A model generated the notes under the pieces. It did no database searches, was not told where the DNA came from, and saw only the letters and a list, made by a program, of their open reading frames with translations. A program made the position numbers and the translations under genes. Below, in pieces: positions 41,526 through 51,140 of a stretch of 64,000 nucleotides of DNA. The stretch is from Lewinella sp. 4G2. Its GTDB lineage: Bacteria > Bacteroidota > Bacteroidia > Chitinophagales > Saprospiraceae. Location: positions 4,030,001 to 4,094,000 of the forward strand of contig NZ_LVWJ02000014.1 of the NCBI RefSeq assembly GCF_001625015.1. Reading direction: 5' to 3'. How positions within the stretch are numbered: position 1 is the first letter of the stretch; each line of letters starts with the position of its first letter.

Positions 41526-44234
41526 ATGCGCTTCCTGCTTCCATTGCTCCTGCTGCTATCCTGCTCCTTCTCGGGGGCGCTGGCGCAGGTGGATGCAAGG
41601 ACCGAGCAAAAGGACTTCCCCCTCCCCCGCCGGACGATGCCCATCGAAAAGGCCCTCATCAAACTAAGGGCCGGCGGAGCTAATTTGAGTTACCGGCCGG
41701 ACCAAATACCACAGTTAGCCATTCGGGTTCCCGGAGGCAAAAGAAGTTTGGGGGCCTGGCTCAGTTTTCTCCTGGCGGATACGGAACTGACCTACGAGCA
41801 AAACGCCGCTGGCTACCTCATCTACCCCGACCCCGATCTCCCCACCCGGATGATCAATCTCTACGGCGTGGTCACCGACGCCGAAACGGGCGAACGGCTG
41901 ATCGGTGCTTCCATTCAGCTACCGGATGAACTAAGGGGGACGGTTTCCAACGAATACGGATTCTACTCCCTCCCCACCAATGGTGGTCGCCGGACCTTCC
42001 GGGCCAGCTACCTTGGGTACGAAGCTCAACAAATGGAAGTCCTGCTCCGTACGGACTCCACCATCAACTTTTCCCTGAGGCCCGACCGGGATCTTCCCGC
42101 CGTCATCATCCGCGCCTCCAGCACGGAGACCGGCTCCGGACCGCTGACGGACACCCGTTCCAGCATCGGAGCCGAAGAAGTCGACCGCGTCGGTGGCCCC
42201 GGCGGAGAAACGGACCCCTTACGGATTGCCCGCCTACTCCCCGGGGTTGAATCCGGTGCCGACGGAGTTGGCGGCCTCTTCATCCGTGGCAGCGAAAGTG
42301 GCCACAACCTGGTCCTGCTCGATGGCGTGCCCCTCTACAACCTTAACCACGCCGCCGGACTTTTCAGCATCTTTTCGAACGAGGCCATCAAGCGAGTCGA
42401 TCTGTACCGCGACGGGATCCCGACACGCTTCGGTGGGCGGATCGGTGGGGTTCTGGACGTACACACCCGCGACGGCCACCTGTACGAAGCGCGGACCAGC
42501 ACGGGCACCAGTATGCTCGCCGCTCACCTGACGAGTGAAGGCCCGATCAGCACTGGCAGGAGTTCCTACCTTCTGACGGGCCGGTACTTCTGGACGGGGG
42601 AAGTCTTGCGCCAACTAAGTGAAACCTACAAGGAAGACCTTGGCCGGGACGGACGGATCAACTACCAGGTTTACGATTTCAACCTTAAGCTGAACCAGCA
42701 GATCGGAGAAAAGGGCCGCCTCTACATCAGTCTGTTCCGGGGAGTTGATGACTACGCTAATCAGGCTACCTCGACCGATACCGTGGAGGTCAGGAATCCG
42801 GCTGGTACTGAATTTCGCTACGCCGCGCCGCGCCGTCGGTACGAAGACGTTCGCTGGGCCAACTCCGTTGGGGCCGTCCGCTACAACTACGTGTTCAATC
42901 GTCAGTTCTTTGGCAACTTCCGCGCTCACGTATCCGACCTCACCGTGCGGGCGGCCTACGAGCGTTCGGACAGTCTGAACGAAGTAACGTCGGGCATCAA
43001 TTCGGGCGACATCTTTAGTGGGCGGTACGGTTCGGACATCACCCAGGTGGGTATCGCGTTTGATGGTCAGTACAATCGCTCCAATGGCGATGAACTTCGT
43101 TTCGGGGTGGAAGCGAACCGCCATTCCTTTACGCCTCAGCTGGCTTCCGGGCGGGTTCCACTTTCCTTTCATCCGCGCATTGCCTCGTTAGAGGAGTCGC
43201 AAACTATGACACCGATTGAGACCAGTGGGTACGTCAGTCTGACGGGCAAGGTGGCTGGTCTAAGTTACCGCGTAGGCTTGCGGGGGCAGCTTTGGCAGAA
43301 CATGACCAATTACTTCAACGTGAGCCCCCGTTTGCTCGTGGCCGGCCGGCTTGGGACTAGGTCCACGTGGCGGGCGGCTTACGACGAGACGGTGCAGTCC
43401 GTACATCTGGTGAGTAGCACCGTTATTGGATTGCCTACGGATATCTGGGTGCCGGCTACGGCTGGTTTGCGGCCTTCGCGCAGCCGGCAGGTCAGCTTCA
43501 ATTACCAGTATCAATTGAATAAGGCGTGGGATATTGAATCAGCGGTTTATTACCGTGACCTCAGTGATCTGGTTTTCTTTTCCGAAAGCAGCGGTGAATC
43601 AGGGTGGGCAAATGCGTTGAGCACGGGTAGTGGTTTTGCCCGCGGGGCGGAATTTACCCTCAGCCACTCCTCGCCGAAACTGCGCGGTTGGTTCAGTTAC
43701 GTACTCAGCCAGAGCCGTCGCCAGTTTGACGAGGAGGTGAACCTCGGACGGGCCTTCGATTTTCGCTACGGGCGGACGCACGCCGTCAAGTTTGTTGCGA
43801 TGTACAGCCCGAGCCCCAGAGTTTCACTGGCCGCTACCTGGCGGTTTGGTTCCGGCGCTAATTACAGTCTGAGTGAAGAATCCTTCCTACTCACCAATCC
43901 AGCCACGCTGACCACTGACGGGCAGGCGCAGACCATCGCCCTCATCAAAGACCTAAATGGCGTACGCCTCCCCGCCAACCACCGGCTAGATCTCAACGCG
44001 CGATTCACTTTGGGTGACCTGGACCGGAGCAGCAAAGCGGAGCATACGATCAGTCTAGGGGTCTATAATTTGTATAGCCGCCACAACCCGATCTACTACG
44101 ATATTCAGACCACGTACTCGTCCCGCGACGATCAGTTGATTGCCAATCGCGACTTCGTGCAAGTGTACCTGGCTCCGATAACGCCGACTTTCTCCTACCG
44201 CATTCGATTTGGGCACGCCGGAATTGCCCGTTAA
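41526..44234 (+). CDS. TonB-dependent receptor with STN and carboxypeptidase-like domains
   Basis: 902 residues. The signal peptide (MRFLLPLLLLLSCSFSGALA) is followed by an STN-type secretin/TonB short domain (about 35-105), a CarboxypepD_reg-like beta domain (LYGVVTDAETGERLIGASIQL, about 112-190), the plug (VGGLFIRGSESGHNLVLLDGVPLYNLNHAAGLFSIF, in parts) and a 22-stranded barrel up to the C-terminal aromatic-rich end. The STN domain lets the receptor signal to FecR. It lies 23 bases behind fecR and so belongs to the sigma operon. There is no SusD gene; instead a DUF4249 lipoprotein follows. Substrate unknown. Confidence 0.92.
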   Translation: MRFLLPLLLLLSCSFSGALAQVDARTEQKDFPLPRRTMPIEKALIKLRAGGANLSYRPDQIPQLAIRVPGGKRSLGAWLSFLLADTELTYEQNAAGYLIYPDPDLPTRMINLYGVVTDAETGERLIGASIQLPDELRGTVSNEYGFYSLPTNGGRRTFRASYLGYEAQQMEVLLRTDSTINFSLRPDRDLPAVIIRASSTETGSGPLTDTRSSIGAEEVDRVGGPGGETDPLRIARLLPGVESGADGVGGLFIRGSESGHNLVLLDGVPLYNLNHAAGLFSIFSNEAIKRVDLYRDGIPTRFGGRIGGVLDVHTRDGHLYEARTSTGTSMLAAHLTSEGPISTGRSSYLLTGRYFWTGEVLRQLSETYKEDLGRDGRINYQVYDFNLKLNQQIGEKGRLYISLFRGVDDYANQATSTDTVEVRNPAGTEFRYAAPRRRYEDVRWANSVGAVRYNYVFNRQFFGNFRAHVSDLTVRAAYERSDSLNEVTSGINSGDIFSGRYGSDITQVGIAFDGQYNRSNGDELRFGVEANRHSFTPQLASGRVPLSFHPRIASLEESQTMTPIETSGYVSLTGKVAGLSYRVGLRGQLWQNMTNYFNVSPRLLVAGRLGTRSTWRAAYDETVQSVHLVSSTVIGLPTDIWVPATAGLRPSRSRQVSFNYQYQLNKAWDIESAVYYRDLSDLVFFSESSGESGWANALSTGSGFARGAEFTLSHSSPKLRGWFSYVLSQSRRQFDEEVNLGRAFDFRYGRTHAVKFVAMYSPSPRVSLAATWRFGSGANYSLSEESFLLTNPATLTTDGQAQTIALIKDLNGVRLPANHRLDLNARFTLGDLDRSSKAEHTISLGVYNLYSRHNPIYYDIQTTYSSRDDQLIANRDFVQVYLAPITPTFSYRIRFGHAGIAR

Positions 44235-44350
44235 ATGTAGGCGGGCTTACGTTTCGGCAAGTAAGCTTTTTTCCCTAAATTGCAGGAAAGTTGCCCGGTA
44301 GAGAATTCAGTAGCAACTTATTACAACTCAACCGACTAGACCACTTCAAC

Positions 44351-45298
44351 ATGTCCGATCTTCTATTCGCACACCGGTTTGCGTTCCGCTTTTTAGCGGC
44401 GCTGGCGCTGGTGCCGTGGATGATGGGTTGCGAAGAGGTGATTGAAAGTCCGTTTGAGATCGTAGAAAGCAAGTTGGTGATCTCGGCAAAATTGGCTCCG
44501 AACCATCCGGTGACGGTCCAGCTCACCGCCACCCAACCCGTTACGGGTGAGATCAACCTTTCCGACGTAAAGGGCGCTCAGGTAGTCCTTTTCGAAGGAA
44601 CCGAAGTGATCGAAGAATTAGAATACGTAAAGAGTGGTGATGGTAAACCCGGCTTTTACCAAACGACGAACTTCCACCCCATTATCGGGCACGTTTATAC
44701 CATCCATGCTTCCGCCGACGGATTTACTCCCGTCTCCGCGGAAAGTAAGATTCCCACCAGCGTAGAGATCACCTCTATTTCCCTCGCTGACCTGAGCACG
44801 ATGGATATGCTGACCACACAAGTCTACGACTACGAGTTGGTAGTTGACTACGCTGACCCAGAGGACGCCACCAACTACTACGACTTGCGCATAAGCCAAG
44901 AGGTAATTCCCTACCGCGTCAGTACCGATGGTGATACAACCTTCTACCCAATGGTCCTGAAATCCGTGCAACCTCCCGGTATGTTTCTGGGTACGACGCC
45001 GCCCATTGGTGGCCAGGCAAGCGTCCTCATTCAGGATAAACCAATGGAAGATGGCGTGGCGATTCGCTTACAGAGTGTCATCGATCCTTCGAAGGAAATT
45101 TTGGGCAGCATTATTGCGGAACTTCGGACTGTCTCCGAGCCCTATTTCCTCTTTCAAAAGAACCTCCAGTCAGAAGGCCAGGTATTTACCGGCATCCTGG
45201 AACCGCGGGTCAACACCTACACGAACGTGACCTCCGGATACGGCGTCTTTGCTGGCTACAGTAGCTCCGTGCGTACTGTCAACGTGGGTAATAGATAG
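44351..45298 (+). CDS. DUF4249 family lipoprotein
   Basis: 315 residues from ATG 44351. The N-terminus (FLAALALVPWMMGC) is a lipoprotein signal. Family blocks are LVISAKLAPNHPVTVQLTATQPV (given in part), the Ig-like middle (VYTIHASADGFTPVSAESKIPT) and YYDLRI. DUF4249 proteins sit beside TonB receptors in Bacteroidota, where they probably work as surface lipoproteins that help bind the ligand, comparable to SusD in position but not in sequence. Same strand, 116 bases after the receptor gene. Confidence 0.9.
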   Translation: MSDLLFAHRFAFRFLAALALVPWMMGCEEVIESPFEIVESKLVISAKLAPNHPVTVQLTATQPVTGEINLSDVKGAQVVLFEGTEVIEELEYVKSGDGKPGFYQTTNFHPIIGHVYTIHASADGFTPVSAESKIPTSVEITSISLADLSTMDMLTTQVYDYELVVDYADPEDATNYYDLRISQEVIPYRVSTDGDTTFYPMVLKSVQPPGMFLGTTPPIGGQASVLIQDKPMEDGVAIRLQSVIDPSKEILGSIIAELRTVSEPYFLFQKNLQSEGQVFTGILEPRVNTYTNVTSGYGVFAGYSSSVRTVNVGNR

Positions 45299-45354
45299 AC
45301 CTTTCCAATTCTTAGCACTTTTAATTTTCGCGCCATTTTGTCAGACCGGCGCCG

Positions 45355-45362
45355 TATCTTTG
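45355..45362 (+). promoter_or_regulatory. -7 element of miaB
   Basis: TATCTTTG followed by CACC, a perfect match to the consensus, 31 bases before the ATG at 45394. No clear -33 element at 20-23 bases. Confidence 0.6.
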
Positions 45363-45393
45363 CACCCCTAATCGGCCCCCACGCCGCGTGCAT

Positions 45394-46851
45394 ATGTACA
45401 ATGACAACCCTACCATTAAGGACCTTCCGAAAGTAGTCGACGAAGCCAAGCAAGGTGAAGTTTTCGGAAGTGAATTCGCCCCCGTTCAGCCCGGTACCAA
45501 ACAGTTCTACATCGAGAGCTACGGTTGCCAAATGAACTTTAGCGATTCCGAGATCGTCGCCTCCATCCTCGGTGAAGCCGGCTACGGCCCGACGCGTGAT
45601 ATGGAAGCGGCTGACCTCATTCTGGTCAACACCTGCTCCATTCGCGAAAAGGCGGAGGAAACGGTACGCAAACGCCTGCGCGTATTTGACAAGGTTAAGC
45701 AACGCAAACCAGGCACCATGATCGGTGTCCTCGGTTGCATGGCGGAGCGCCTGAAATCGAAGTTCCTCGAGGAAGAGAAGTTGGTCGACATCGTCGTCGG
45801 TCCCGATGCTTACCGGGATCTTCCCAGCCTAGTAGCCGGCGCAGAGGAAGGTGAAAAGGGCGTGAATGTCTTCCTGAGCCGCGAAGAGACTTACGCCGAC
45901 ATTAGTCCGGTACGCTTACAGTCTAACGGTGTAACGGCTTTCATCTCCATCATGCGTGGTTGCGACAATATGTGCTCCTTCTGCGTTGTGCCCTTCACCC
46001 GGGGCCGGGAACGGAGCCGCTCCGCATTCAGCATCGTAGCCGAAGCGACCGATCTGTTTGATAAAGGATTCCGGGAAGTAACCCTCCTGGGCCAAAACGT
46101 AGACAGCTACAAGTGGGAAAATCCCGAAAGCGGTGAAGTCGTCAACTTCGCTCAGTTGCTCACCATGACGGCCGCCGTTGACCCTGATCTCCGCATCCGC
46201 TTCAGCACCAGCCACCCCAAGGACATCACGGACGACGTGCTCTACGCCATGCGCGATCACGAGAACGTCTGTAAGTACATCCACCTGCCGGTACAGTCCG
46301 GCAATACCCGCGTCCTTGAACTGATGAACCGCACCTACACGCGGGAGTGGTACATCGAAAAGGTCAACCGCATCTACGAGATCATGCCCGACTGCGCCAT
46401 TTCTTCAGACATCATCACCGGCTTCTGTACCGAGACCGAGGAGGAGCACCAGGAAACGCTCAGCATGGTGGAATTCGCCCGCTACAGTATGAGTTACATG
46501 TTCTTCTACAGCGAGCGCCCCGGTACTCCGGCCGCCCGTAAGTTTGAGGACGACATCCCGCTGGCCGTCAAGAAGCGTCGCCTCACGGAGGTGATTGAAC
46601 TACAAACTAACATCAGCCGGGAGCTGAACGCCGCGGAAGTAGGAAAAACCTTCCGGGTACTCATCGAAGGCGACTCTAAAAAGTCGGACCAGGACTGGAA
46701 AGGGCGGACCACTCAGAACCGGATGGTCATCTTCCCAAAGGTTGGCCAGCACCAGCCCGGCGACTACGCTTTGGTGACCATCACCGACAGCACCAGCGCC
46801 ACCCTATTTGGTTACGAAGTTCAACCCGGAAGCACGCGCACGAATGGCTAA
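45394..46851 (+). CDS. miaB: tRNA-2-methylthio-N6-dimethylallyladenosine synthase
   Basis: 485 residues from ATG 45394; a GTG at 45388 would add two. The UPF0004 domain has [29 protein letters not shown] and LGCMAERL (three Cys binding the auxiliary 4Fe-4S cluster). The radical SAM motif is C190-DNM-C194-SF-C197. The TRAM domain ends the protein (KTFRVLIEG to [13 protein letters not shown]). It adds the methylthio group to i6A37 in tRNAs reading UNN codons. Its stop overlaps the start of the AAA+ regulator by eight bases, so the two are coupled. Confidence 0.95.
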   Translation: MYNDNPTIKDLPKVVDEAKQGEVFGSEFAPVQPGTKQFYIESYGCQMNFSDSEIVASILGEAGYGPTRDMEAADLILVNTCSIREKAEETVRKRLRVFDKVKQRKPGTMIGVLGCMAERLKSKFLEEEKLVDIVVGPDAYRDLPSLVAGAEEGEKGVNVFLSREETYADISPVRLQSNGVTAFISIMRGCDNMCSFCVVPFTRGRERSRSAFSIVAEATDLFDKGFREVTLLGQNVDSYKWENPESGEVVNFAQLLTMTAAVDPDLRIRFSTSHPKDITDDVLYAMRDHENVCKYIHLPVQSGNTRVLELMNRTYTREWYIEKVNRIYEIMPDCAISSDIITGFCTETEEEHQETLSMVEFARYSMSYMFFYSERPGTPAARKFEDDIPLAVKKRRLTEVIELQTNISRELNAAEVGKTFRVLIEGDSKKSDQDWKGRTTQNRMVIFPKVGQHQPGDYALVTITDSTSATLFGYEVQPGSTRTNG

Positions 46852-48211
46852 GATCGATACCGTTAAAAGAAGGTATGGCATCGTTGGGCGTTCTCCAGCG
46901 CTTGACAATGCCCTGCAAACCGCCCTGCGCGTAGCAAGCACGGACCTATCCGTACTCATCACGGGTGAGTCTGGTGTGGGCAAGGAAGTGATGTCGCGGA
47001 TCATCCACGACAATTCCCCCCGGAAGCACGCGGGTTTTATCGCCATAAACTGTGGAGCCCTACCTCCGGGCACCATCAACTCTGAATTATTCGGACACGA
47101 AAAGGGCGCCTACACTGACGCCCGCGCCGACCGTAAAGGATACTTCGAGACCCTAAATGGAGGCACCATCTTCCTCGACGAGATTGGGGAAATGCCACTG
47201 GAAACCCAAAGTTACCTGCTCCGCATCCTGGAGAACGGTGAGTTCATCCGCATGGGCTCCAGCACCGTCCTGAAGACGGACGTACGGGTGGTCGCCGCTA
47301 CCAACCGTAAATTGATGGAGCGCGTTCAGGCCGGAAAATTCCGGGAGGACCTGTACTACCGATTAGCGACAGTTCCCATTGATCTACCCTCTTTACGGGA
47401 ACGACCGGAAGACGTGTACCTACTCTTCCGCTACTTCGCCAACAACTTCGCGGAGAAGCAGAACATCGAGCCCATCCAGGTCGACGAAGAAGCGCGCTGG
47501 TTGCTGGAGAACTACACCTGGCCTGGTAACATCCGGGAATTGAAGAACAGCGCCGAGCGCATCAGTATCCTCTCCGAGAAAAGGGATCTCACTGCCGTCG
47601 ATTTGGCGGAGATGATGCCACAGCTGATGAAGCGTAACCTCCCCGCCCTCCAACGCGATGCGCCCGCCGATGGCCAGGCCAATCTGCAGGAACGGGAAAT
47701 TCTCTACAAGGTCCTCTTCGACATGAAAGAGGACATGAGCCAACTCAAGAGTCTCATCACTGAGCTGATCCGGACGAATGACCTACGCGTCCCCGATATG
47801 TCGCAGGTGCGTAGCTTGTCCCTTCCCGGCCAGTATCCCGCCGCCGCGGATGCCATCGACCGTTTCGCCGCCAATACCGAATCCGATCACGGTGGATACG
47901 GACTAAAGGACTTCACGAACGCTGCCCAACGCAGCCCGCGGGAACGGAACGTCCGTCACTCCCCTCCTCCCCCACCCCAAAACTTCAACCGCCCCAACGA
48001 TGATGACCCCATCATCCTGGATGCTGAAATGGAACGCGCCTACGCCCAAACGGAGATTGTGGAAGAAGATCTCAGCCTGGCCAACGCCGAGAAGGAACTC
48101 ATCAAGAAGGCCCTGAAAAAGCACAACAGCCGCCGCAAAGAAGCTGCCGCGGAGTTGGGGATCAGTGAGCGGACGCTGTATCGCAAGATTAAGGAGTATG
48201 AGGTGGATTGA
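46844..48211 (+). CDS. AAA+ sigma-54-type transcriptional activator with altered GAFTGA motif
   Basis: 455 residues from ATG 46844. No receiver domain: the AAA+ core starts near residue 20 ([19 protein letters not shown] Walker [25 protein letters not shown] Walker B, in parts; [17 protein letters not shown]). The sigma-54-contact loop, normally GAFTGA, reads GAYTDA at 88-93, a change that should weaken classic activation. A long Pro/Asn-rich linker (about 280-400) leads to a Fis-type helix-turn-helix ([32 protein letters not shown], in parts). It is coupled to miaB by an 8-base overlap. In Bacteroidota such regulators often sit by miaB. Confidence 0.88.
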   Translation: MAKIDTVKRRYGIVGRSPALDNALQTALRVASTDLSVLITGESGVGKEVMSRIIHDNSPRKHAGFIAINCGALPPGTINSELFGHEKGAYTDARADRKGYFETLNGGTIFLDEIGEMPLETQSYLLRILENGEFIRMGSSTVLKTDVRVVAATNRKLMERVQAGKFREDLYYRLATVPIDLPSLRERPEDVYLLFRYFANNFAEKQNIEPIQVDEEARWLLENYTWPGNIRELKNSAERISILSEKRDLTAVDLAEMMPQLMKRNLPALQRDAPADGQANLQEREILYKVLFDMKEDMSQLKSLITELIRTNDLRVPDMSQVRSLSLPGQYPAAADAIDRFAANTESDHGGYGLKDFTNAAQRSPRERNVRHSPPPPPQNFNRPNDDDPIILDAEMERAYAQTEIVEEDLSLANAEKELIKKALKKHNSRRKEAAAELGISERTLYRKIKEYEVD

Positions 48212-48364
48212 CAGTTTTTAGTCTGTAGTCTATAGTCTGTAGTCCCCCGTTTTGAGGTTCTCCAGGCGGCCTGCCATCCGAGCGCAGCGACAATGGGAGG
48301 TTCCTGGAGCGGCCGGTTTTAGTAGTTTACCCGCCACCAAACCCTTCCGCCTCATCTTCTCCCC

Positions 48365-49519
48365 ATGAGATGTATTCCGTTCTTTTTAGGCACCACGGTA
48401 TTACTTGCCCTCTTCGCCTGCACCGGCGACAGCGCCCAGAACCGGGGACACGGGAAGGCGATCCTGCCGTGGGAAGAAAACGGGCAATACTGGGCTTGGG
48501 AGGGTAAGGAACCGGTGCTGCTGTTGGGTGCGGGGACGGATGATAACCTGTTTCAAAGCCCAACTTTTATAGAGGAATTGGGGGTACTGAAGGACGCTGG
48601 CGGGAACTACGTACGCTGCGCGTTGCATTCGCGGGGAAAGCGGGACCGGGCACCATTTGCCGTTGATTCGTTGGCGCGACGGTTCGTGTTTGATGAGCCG
48701 GATAGTATTTACTGGGCGCGATTGGCGGACCTACTGGAGGTGGCCGCCGGCTACAATCACGTCGTTCAGCTGGAAGGGTGGCGGGGGGAATTGTACCAGC
48801 GGGATAGTTTGGCGACCGATGGTTTTGCCCGGGCGTTTGCGGAACAGGTCGCAGCAATAGCCGCGGGATATAGCAATATTCTGTACGCTCCGCTGGATGA
48901 CATTAGCCCTGAGGACACGCTTTTTTCAAGTGAAGACTGGGCGGATAAGCGCGGACCTTTCTTCACCGATGACAGCCGGGACCAGTACGGGTTGGAGGGG
49001 CAAGCCCACTGGCGGTGGCTGTTGGAGCGTCATGGCCAAACCGACTATCCCCGCAACGCTGCGGCACTGACGGGACACGGCGCTAACCCGGCGGTGGTGG
49101 ACGGAACGGCGCAATTTAACCGAGCCCTCCTGGCTGGCCACGCCGCCGTGCGCCACGCCCGCGAACCCATTGGCAGCGGGCTAAGTGGCGTCGCCCTTTC
49201 CAGCATCCGGACGATCCGGTCGATTGAGCGGACTTTCAAATTATGGAACCTCACCCCAGCACCGGAAATCATCGTCGGGGAACCGGGGGTGGCCTACCCG
49301 GCAAAGGATAGCTTGAATAATTACCTGGTTTACCTCGCCGGCCCGGGCTCCGTTACGGTACAACTGGATACGGAAGACCAACGGCCCATCCGGGTTTCCG
49401 TCGTGGGTTACCTCGGGACGCGGCGGTCGGAATTGTTGACGCCGCCCTACGGGTCGACGTTCACGATCAGTACCGAGGACGATCGGGGAGCTTGGTTATT
49501 AATGAAGAAAGAGGACTAG
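48365..49519 (+). CDS. glycosidase-like (DUF4038/collagen-binding type) lipoprotein
   Basis: 384 residues with a lipoprotein signal (MRCIPFFLGTTVLLALFAC). The TIM-barrel-like part has LGVLKDAGGNYVRCALHSRG, YWARLADLLEVAAGYNHVVQL and an acidic site segment YSNILYAPLDDISPED, in the style of putative glycoside hydrolases (DUF4038, GH140-like). The C-terminal beta domain (about 305-384) resembles the PF12904 collagen-binding type (SVTVQLDTEDQRPIRVSV). I cannot name the substrate. The tail of the gene shares a CTAG with the convergent kinase gene, giving both stop codons. Confidence 0.75.
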   Translation: MRCIPFFLGTTVLLALFACTGDSAQNRGHGKAILPWEENGQYWAWEGKEPVLLLGAGTDDNLFQSPTFIEELGVLKDAGGNYVRCALHSRGKRDRAPFAVDSLARRFVFDEPDSIYWARLADLLEVAAGYNHVVQLEGWRGELYQRDSLATDGFARAFAEQVAAIAAGYSNILYAPLDDISPEDTLFSSEDWADKRGPFFTDDSRDQYGLEGQAHWRWLLERHGQTDYPRNAAALTGHGANPAVVDGTAQFNRALLAGHAAVRHAREPIGSGLSGVALSSIRTIRSIERTFKLWNLTPAPEIIVGEPGVAYPAKDSLNNYLVYLAGPGSVTVQLDTEDQRPIRVSVVGYLGTRRSELLTPPYGSTFTISTEDDRGAWLLMKKED

Positions 49520-50472
49520 GCCTCTCGCAATGCTGCAAGGTCAACGGCGACAACGCCACGTTTTGCAATGACTTGGGCCCCGGCCCGATTGGCGAGTTTA
49601 GCGATATCCGGCAAGGCCATCCCCGCGGCTAAACCACACGCGGCGATGCTGATGACGGTATCGCCGGCGCCGCTGACGTCAGCTACGTCGCGGGCATCCG
49701 TAGCGTGGAGGGAGCTTTTTTTGCCGTCATTGACGTAAATACCGTGCTCACTGAGGGTGATCATGACCGACTTACAGCTGAGCTTTTCGAAAATGATGTC
49801 CGCTACCAGATCGAGAGAATTAAGGGTAGGTTTGACTACCATTTCTACCTGCTGCTGGATTTCCCGCAGGTTGGGTTTGAACAGCGTGCATTGCTGGAAG
49901 CTCCAGAATCCCTTGTTCTTGGGGTCCACTACGGTTGGGATGTCCCGCTGGCGGCACAATTCCAGTAATCGCTGGGTGAATTCAGAGTACAGGACACCCT
50001 TGTTGTAATCTTGGAAGAGTACCAGGTCGACGTTACCGGCATCAATCGTCCGGTGGATTTTGGTAAGCAAGCCTTCTTGGGGGGCGCCGACCAGGTCGGT
50101 CGTTACCTCCCGATCCACGCGCATTAATTGCTGGCCGTTGGCGGTGAGGCGGGTCTTTACCGTGGTGGGCCGGGATGGGTCGGCCATGATGAGATCGGCA
50201 GACAGATCCGCGTCGCGCAGCAATTGGCGGAGAAGAGGTCCGTTGGGGTCTTCCCCCACAATGCCGGCCAGCAGTACCGTTGCGCCGAGCGCCTTCAGGT
50301 TGAGGGCAACGTTGGCGGCCCCGCCGAGGCGGTTATCTTCCTTCCCGAGGGCAAGCACGGGCACGGGTGCTTCCGGGCTAATGCGGTCCACCTTGCCGTC
50401 GAGGTAGCGGTCGATCATGACGTCTCCAATGACCATGATGGTCAGGTCAGCGAAGGAGGGGATGGAGCTCAA
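49516..50472 (-). CDS. rfaE1: D-glycero-beta-D-manno-heptose-7-phosphate kinase
   Basis: 318 residues, equal to the kinase half of HldE. PfkB family: VIGDVMIDRYLDGKVDRISPEAPVPVL is the diagnostic heptose-kinase start; GGAANVALNLKALGA and DVSGAGDTVISIAACGLA (with the catalytic Asp) follow. It phosphorylates heptose-7-phosphate at C1 for LPS/ADP-heptose synthesis. No adenylyltransferase half is fused, so that activity must lie elsewhere. It follows ndk on the same strand with a strong terminator between. Confidence 0.93.
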   Translation of the reverse strand: MSSIPSFADLTIMVIGDVMIDRYLDGKVDRISPEAPVPVLALGKEDNRLGGAANVALNLKALGATVLLAGIVGEDPNGPLLRQLLRDADLSADLIMADPSRPTTVKTRLTANGQQLMRVDREVTTDLVGAPQEGLLTKIHRTIDAGNVDLVLFQDYNKGVLYSEFTQRLLELCRQRDIPTVVDPKNKGFWSFQQCTLFKPNLREIQQQVEMVVKPTLNSLDLVADIIFEKLSCKSVMITLSEHGIYVNDGKKSSLHATDARDVADVSGAGDTVISIAACGLAAGMALPDIAKLANRAGAQVIAKRGVVAVDLAALREA

Positions 50473-50505
50473 GGGAAGCAGGCTTTAGGGGTGGCCAAAA
50501 ACGGC

Positions 50506-50551
50506 GAAGGCACAAAAGCGCTGCTTGCGCAGTTCGTGCTTTTGTGCCTTC
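50506..50551 (-). terminator. terminator of ndk
   Basis: A perfect 14-bp stem GAAGGCACAAAAGC (50506-50519) with GCTTTTGTGCCTTC (50538-50551). On the minus strand it is followed by TTTTT at 50497-50501. Confidence 0.85.
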
Positions 50552-50580
50552 GGACGCAGTAAAATTAATTGCCTTCGGGC

Positions 50581-51003
50581 CTAGCCGAAGATCTCCGTTC
50601 CGGCGAAGTGGAACTGGCTTTCGATGTCGGCGTTCTCGTCGCTATCGGAACCGTGCACGGCGTTCTCACCGATGCTGGTGGCAAATTGCTTGCGAATGGT
50701 GCCTTCGGCGGCTTCGGCGGGGTTGGTGGCTCCGATGAGGGTACGGAAGTCGGCCACGGCGTTGTCTTTTTCCAGGACGGCCGCTACGATGGGGCCGCTG
50801 CTCATGAACTCGACGAGTTCACCGTAGAAAGGGCGCTCGGCGTGGACGGCGTAAAATTCGCCAGCTTTTTCCGCGCTGAGTTTAGTGTACTTCATGGCGA
50901 CGATCTTGAAACCACCGGCGTTGATCTGCTGGAGGATAGCGCCGATGTGGCCGTTCTTGACGGCGTCGGGCTTGATCATGGTGAAGGTGCGGTTGGTAGC
51001 CAT
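50581..51003 (-). CDS. ndk: nucleoside diphosphate kinase
   Basis: 140 residues. [19 protein letters not shown] at the start and the active site [12 protein letters not shown] with H117 phosphorylated. It balances NTP and dNTP pools. It is divergent from a deoxynucleoside kinase, sharing an upstream region of 137 bases, so both nucleotide enzymes may be co-controlled. A TACCTTTG element (51038-51045) lies 34 bases upstream. Confidence 0.96.
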   Translation of the reverse strand: MATNRTFTMIKPDAVKNGHIGAILQQINAGGFKIVAMKYTKLSAEKAGEFYAVHAERPFYGELVEFMSSGPIVAAVLEKDNAVADFRTLIGATNPAEAAEGTIRKQFATSIGENAVHGSDSDENADIESQFHFAGTEIFG

Positions 51004-51037
51004 AACAATCAGATTTTTAGGTTATTTGGATGGGCCG

Positions 51038-51045
51038 CAAAGGTA
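51038..51045 (-). promoter_or_regulatory. -7 element of ndk
   Basis: Minus-strand TACCTTTG followed by CGGC, 34 bases before the ATG. Confidence 0.65.
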
Positions 51046-51103
51046 GTATTTATAGCCTTAGTATTCAGCCGTTCCGTAGCCACCAATCTTCGCCGCGAAA
51101 GAT

Positions 51104-51111
51104 TACCTTTG
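51104..51111 (+). promoter_or_regulatory. -7 element of the deoxynucleoside kinase gene
   Basis: TACCTTTG, 29 bases before the ATG at 51141. It faces away from the ndk element, 58 bases from it. Confidence 0.6.
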
Positions 51112-51140
51112 GCCGAATTCCCGACCAAGCCTCCGTTACC

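Noticed and set aside
41575-41592. Further copy of the 18-bp word in the TonB-receptor signal peptide
   Set aside because: Two mismatches to the consensus, and it codes for the ordinary ALAQ cleavage site, so codon use explains it.
48219-48244. Short TAGTCTGTAGTC direct repeats behind the activator gene
   Set aside because: Only a few imperfect repeats in a 153-base gap; too little to call an element.
48420-48437. Further copy of the 18-bp word at the start of the glycosidase-like lipoprotein
   Set aside because: Two mismatches; falls on the lipobox Cys region and may be chance.
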